This document shows, one piece after another, positions 61,925 through 64,000 of a stretch of DNA of 64,000 nt. The stretch is taken from assembly GCA_009778915.1 (NCBI GenBank), contig WRFH01000002.1, positions 104,888 through 168,887 of the forward strand, written 5' to 3'. The first letter of the stretch is position 1. Every line of letters starts with the position of its first letter. Both the position numbers and the translations under genes were made by a program. The notes under the pieces are model-generated. The model had not been told where the DNA came from, searched no databases, and saw only the letters and a list, made by a program, of their open reading frames with translations. Source of the DNA: Elusimicrobiota bacterium (lineage in GTDB: Bacteria > Elusimicrobiota > Elusimicrobia > Elusimicrobiales > Elusimicrobiaceae).

Positions 61925-64000
61925 TTACACGGAGGGAACCGGAAGCTCCATAATTTCAACGCGTCTGTTTTTAGCGCGTCCGGCAGACGTGGCGTTGGTC
62001 GCAGCAGGCTGTGTTTTGCCCATACCGTAATAACGCATGCTGTGCACTTTTATACCTTTGTTGGTAAGATACGTATACACTTCTTTCGCGCGTTTTTCCG
62101 ACAATTTCTGGTTATAGGCGGCAGAACCAACGCTGTCGGTGTGGCCTATTATAAGAATATCCATGTTGCCGGCGTTCTGCAGTTTTTGGGCGACGGCGTT
62201 CAAAGTTTCTTTGCTTGTGTCATTTAAGACAAATTTATTGAAAGCGAAATATGCCTTCGGCGTGTTTTGAAATACCGGCGGCTGTGAAGATTCTTGTACA
62301 GGCGTTGTTTCTACCACCGGCGCCGGGGCAGTTGCAACAGACGTTGTCGTCGGAGGAATAGCAGCGGGTACGGTTGTTTCCGCTAGAGTTGCGGCCGTCA
62401 TGGGAGTGGAGACTGGTGTCTGAACACCGTCGGCGGGAGCCTGAGCCGGCGCCGTCTCAACGGCGGCTGGAGCGGGCGTTTCCGTCTGCTCGGGCGCAGC
62501 CGCGACGGGCTGTTCTGTTTTTGCCGTTGTTGTCTGGCAGCCGTTCTTTTTGCCGCAGCAGAATTTGTAGTTAAATCCGATATTGCCGTAATAGCTGTTG
62601 TAGCCGCTTCCCAAATCCGCGCTTGCGTTTGCATAAACGCTCAGCGCTTTAAATATATCATACTCCGCGCCCAAAGTCGCGCCGTAAGTAAACGCGCCCT
62701 GTTGCGCGCTGTAAATGTCCATCGTGACATTTTTATCTTCGGCGAAAGCTGACGTAAGCGTATTTTTATTGCCTATTGCGATTACATTAGCGTGTAAATC
62801 GCCGTACCAGCGGAATTTATTTAGTTTTTGTTCAAGGCCGACGCCGCCGAATAAATTACCGCTTATATAATTGCCGCCGCTTACCGCCAGCGACACGCTG
62901 TCCGCGCCCGTTTCTTCAAAGCTGTTATTTCGGACAAGGCCGCCCTGCAAGCCGATGAACGGTTTGAAGTTAACCCCGCCGGACGGTATTTTATATTCCG
63001 CCATAACGTCGGCGTTCAGGTCCTGCGTGTTAAATTTAGCTTTTGAGGTTTTGCCGGCGAATACAATGTTCCTCGTGGTGTCAAAATTCTGCGCGCCTAT
63101 GCTTACGCTGCTTTTTACGTTCCACTTGTCGCCGAACCAGCCCGCGTAACCGCCGGCGGAATAACTTTGCATTGTGCCTTTATCATAACCCTGCGTCAGG
63201 TTATTATTTCCGTAGCCGAAGAATATGCCGCCGGTGAAAGTATCCGTGTTTGACAAGTCCATACCAGCCTGTGCGCCGTAGCCCTGGGATTTAAAATCAG
63301 CGGGCGAATTGTCGTCAGACTTAAGTATATTCTGCATGCCCACGCCCTGCGCCCACGCGACGGGCACCGACGAGCATGTGAGGCAGGTATCTTTGTAAGC
63401 CCTGGGCGCTATCCTGCCGTAAAGGCTGCGTCTGCCCGTGTCAAATGACGCCGACATAATGGCGTTTGCGAGGAATGCGCCGTGCAGCTGGTTAAGCGCG
63501 CCTTTCTGGGCGGCGGGCGTCATGGCGTTCATGATGTCAAAAATATTCTGCATGTCCGCGCTGACGTTACCGTTGGATATTTTATCCAGCGCGAGGGCGG
63601 CCTGGCGCTGGTTGTGAGACAGGCCGGTATCTTTGGCAAATTCTGTAGTCAATAAATATAAGATTAAGTCTATGCCGGTTCCATTGTTTACAAGTTTAGC
63701 GCCGGCGCGCGTGCCCAGTAAATCACCGTTAAGAATATTATTTAAGTTAAAAGTACTTAAATCACCGGTAAATGAACCGGAAAACAGGTCGCTTATCGTT
63801 ATGTTTTTGGTAAGCGTCGTCGGGCTTATAAGGCTTATATAAAGATTTGCGGGGTTGATGGTTCCCGTGGTAGCATTAACCGAATCATGGCTAAGGTCAT
63901 TAGTATTAACATCCATATTAAATACGCCTGTCTGGTTGAAAGTTGTCGTATTCATTACGTCCGTAGTGGAGCCGTTCTGCATGTTGTACGTTGCGGCGGA
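61925..64000 (-). CDS. Autotransporter-type beta-barrel fused to an OmpA peptidoglycan-binding domain (5' end outside window)
   Basis: The frame is open to the window edge, so the start lies beyond 64000 and at least 692 codons are seen. The first 200 visible residues are passenger-like (Asn/Thr-rich). A barrel follows with the autotransporter pattern: VAWAQGVGMQNIL, FTGGIFFGYGNNNLTQGY, GGYAGWFGDKWNV, GAEYDIFKALSVYANASADL, FNYKF. Then comes a linker rich in Pro, Ala, Thr and Val, and last an OmpA C-terminal domain with IIGHTDSVGSAAYNQKLSEKRA and GKTQPAATNATSAGRAKNRRVEI, which binds peptidoglycan. The order barrel-then-OmpA is unusual for autotransporters. Confidence 0.85.
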   Translation of the reverse strand, partial: SAATYNMQNGSTTDVMNTTTFNQTGVFNMDVNTNDLSHDSVNATTGTINPANLYISLISPTTLTKNITISDLFSGSFTGDLSTFNLNNILNGDLLGTRAGAKLVNNGTGIDLILYLLTTEFAKDTGLSHNQRQAALALDKISNGNVSADMQNIFDIMNAMTPAAQKGALNQLHGAFLANAIMSASFDTGRRSLYGRIAPRAYKDTCLTCSSVPVAWAQGVGMQNILKSDDNSPADFKSQGYGAQAGMDLSNTDTFTGGIFFGYGNNNLTQGYDKGTMQSYSAGGYAGWFGDKWNVKSSVSIGAQNFDTTRNIVFAGKTSKAKFNTQDLNADVMAEYKIPSGGVNFKPFIGLQGGLVRNNSFEETGADSVSLAVSGGNYISGNLFGGVGLEQKLNKFRWYGDLHANVIAIGNKNTLTSAFAEDKNVTMDIYSAQQGAFTYGATLGAEYDIFKALSVYANASADLGSGYNSYYGNIGFNYKFCCGKKNGCQTTTAKTEQPVAAAPEQTETPAPAAVETAPAQAPADGVQTPVSTPMTAATLAETTVPAAIPPTTTSVATAPAPVVETTPVQESSQPPVFQNTPKAYFAFNKFVLNDTSKETLNAVAQKLQNAGNMDILIIGHTDSVGSAAYNQKLSEKRAKEVYTYLTNKGIKVHSMRYYGMGKTQPAATNATSAGRAKNRRVEIMELPVPSV

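Overview
The window reads as a chromosomal segment of a Gram-negative, obligately fermentative bacterium, most likely an Elusimicrobiota member (gut lineage such as Elusimicrobium). That assignment is an inference. It rests on several scattered single pilin genes with the [19 protein letters not shown] leader, an NAD(P)-linked trimeric [FeFe]-hydrogenase operon, NADP-type glutamate dehydrogenase, outer-membrane proteins (porin, BtuB-like receptor, OmpA), a SpoVG gene and the absence of respiratory complexes. Genes are tightly packed, often with ATGA overlaps, and most operons end in strong hairpin-T terminators.

Region by region. 1-7818: purine operon purQ(partial)-F-D-E-[S41 peptidase]-M-N-H; PurF has lost its catalytic glutaminase cysteine. 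7841-13160: a purH 3'-end remnant, porin, pilin, smpB, DtxR-type regulator, membrane glycosyltransferase and a second pilin. 13169-17272: gdhA, ftcD, pepT and a LEA14-type lipoprotein. 17362-21466: hydCBA electron-bifurcating-type hydrogenase. 21587-24766: a cysteine-rich secreted protein, a cobalamin-riboswitch-controlled TonB receptor and a third pilin. 24863-27129: MORN-repeat protein, ispE, spoVG. 27136-27598: tRNA-Gln followed by two large inverted repeats. 27599-32814: three tandem thioredoxin-ankyrin lipoproteins followed by a DsbD. 32819-36826: FGGY kinase, Cas4/RecB-like nuclease, MurP-like PTS permease. 36823-40412: FMN riboswitch and ribD-E-BA-H. 40419-42944: deoxyinosine-type DNA glycosylase, hemerythrin, and an ArsR / membrane Fe-S protein / OsmC / mini-ferredoxin operon. 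42985-49597: giant GH2 lipoprotein, tRNA-Arg, a zinc-finger plus deoxyribosyltransferase/TIR-like protein, a fourth pilin and an AT-rich spacer. 49598-59138: a surface-glycan locus for GDP-perosamine with glycosyltransferases, a eukaryotic-type phosphomannomutase and an MsbA-like exporter. 59163-64000: MTA/SAH nucleosidase, RecQ, and an autotransporter-like barrel fused to an OmpA domain (runs off the window).

Themes that link genes. (1) Extracytoplasmic thiol chemistry: the Trx-ankyrin lipoproteins and DsbD form an operon that could service the Cys-rich secreted protein and the disulfide-type pilins in this same window. This is the best candidate for an undescribed system. (2) Ammonia economy: gdhA, ftcD, pepT and an apparently ammonia-dependent PurF suit an amino-acid-fermenting gut organism. 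(3) Gene expression: at least nine genes have a -10 box 5-7 nt before ATG and no Shine-Dalgarno, which suggests widespread leaderless mRNAs alongside SD-led operons.

Limits: all calls come from reading the sequence and remembered family motifs. No database search or structure prediction was run, and residue numbers are approximate unless derived from codon positions.
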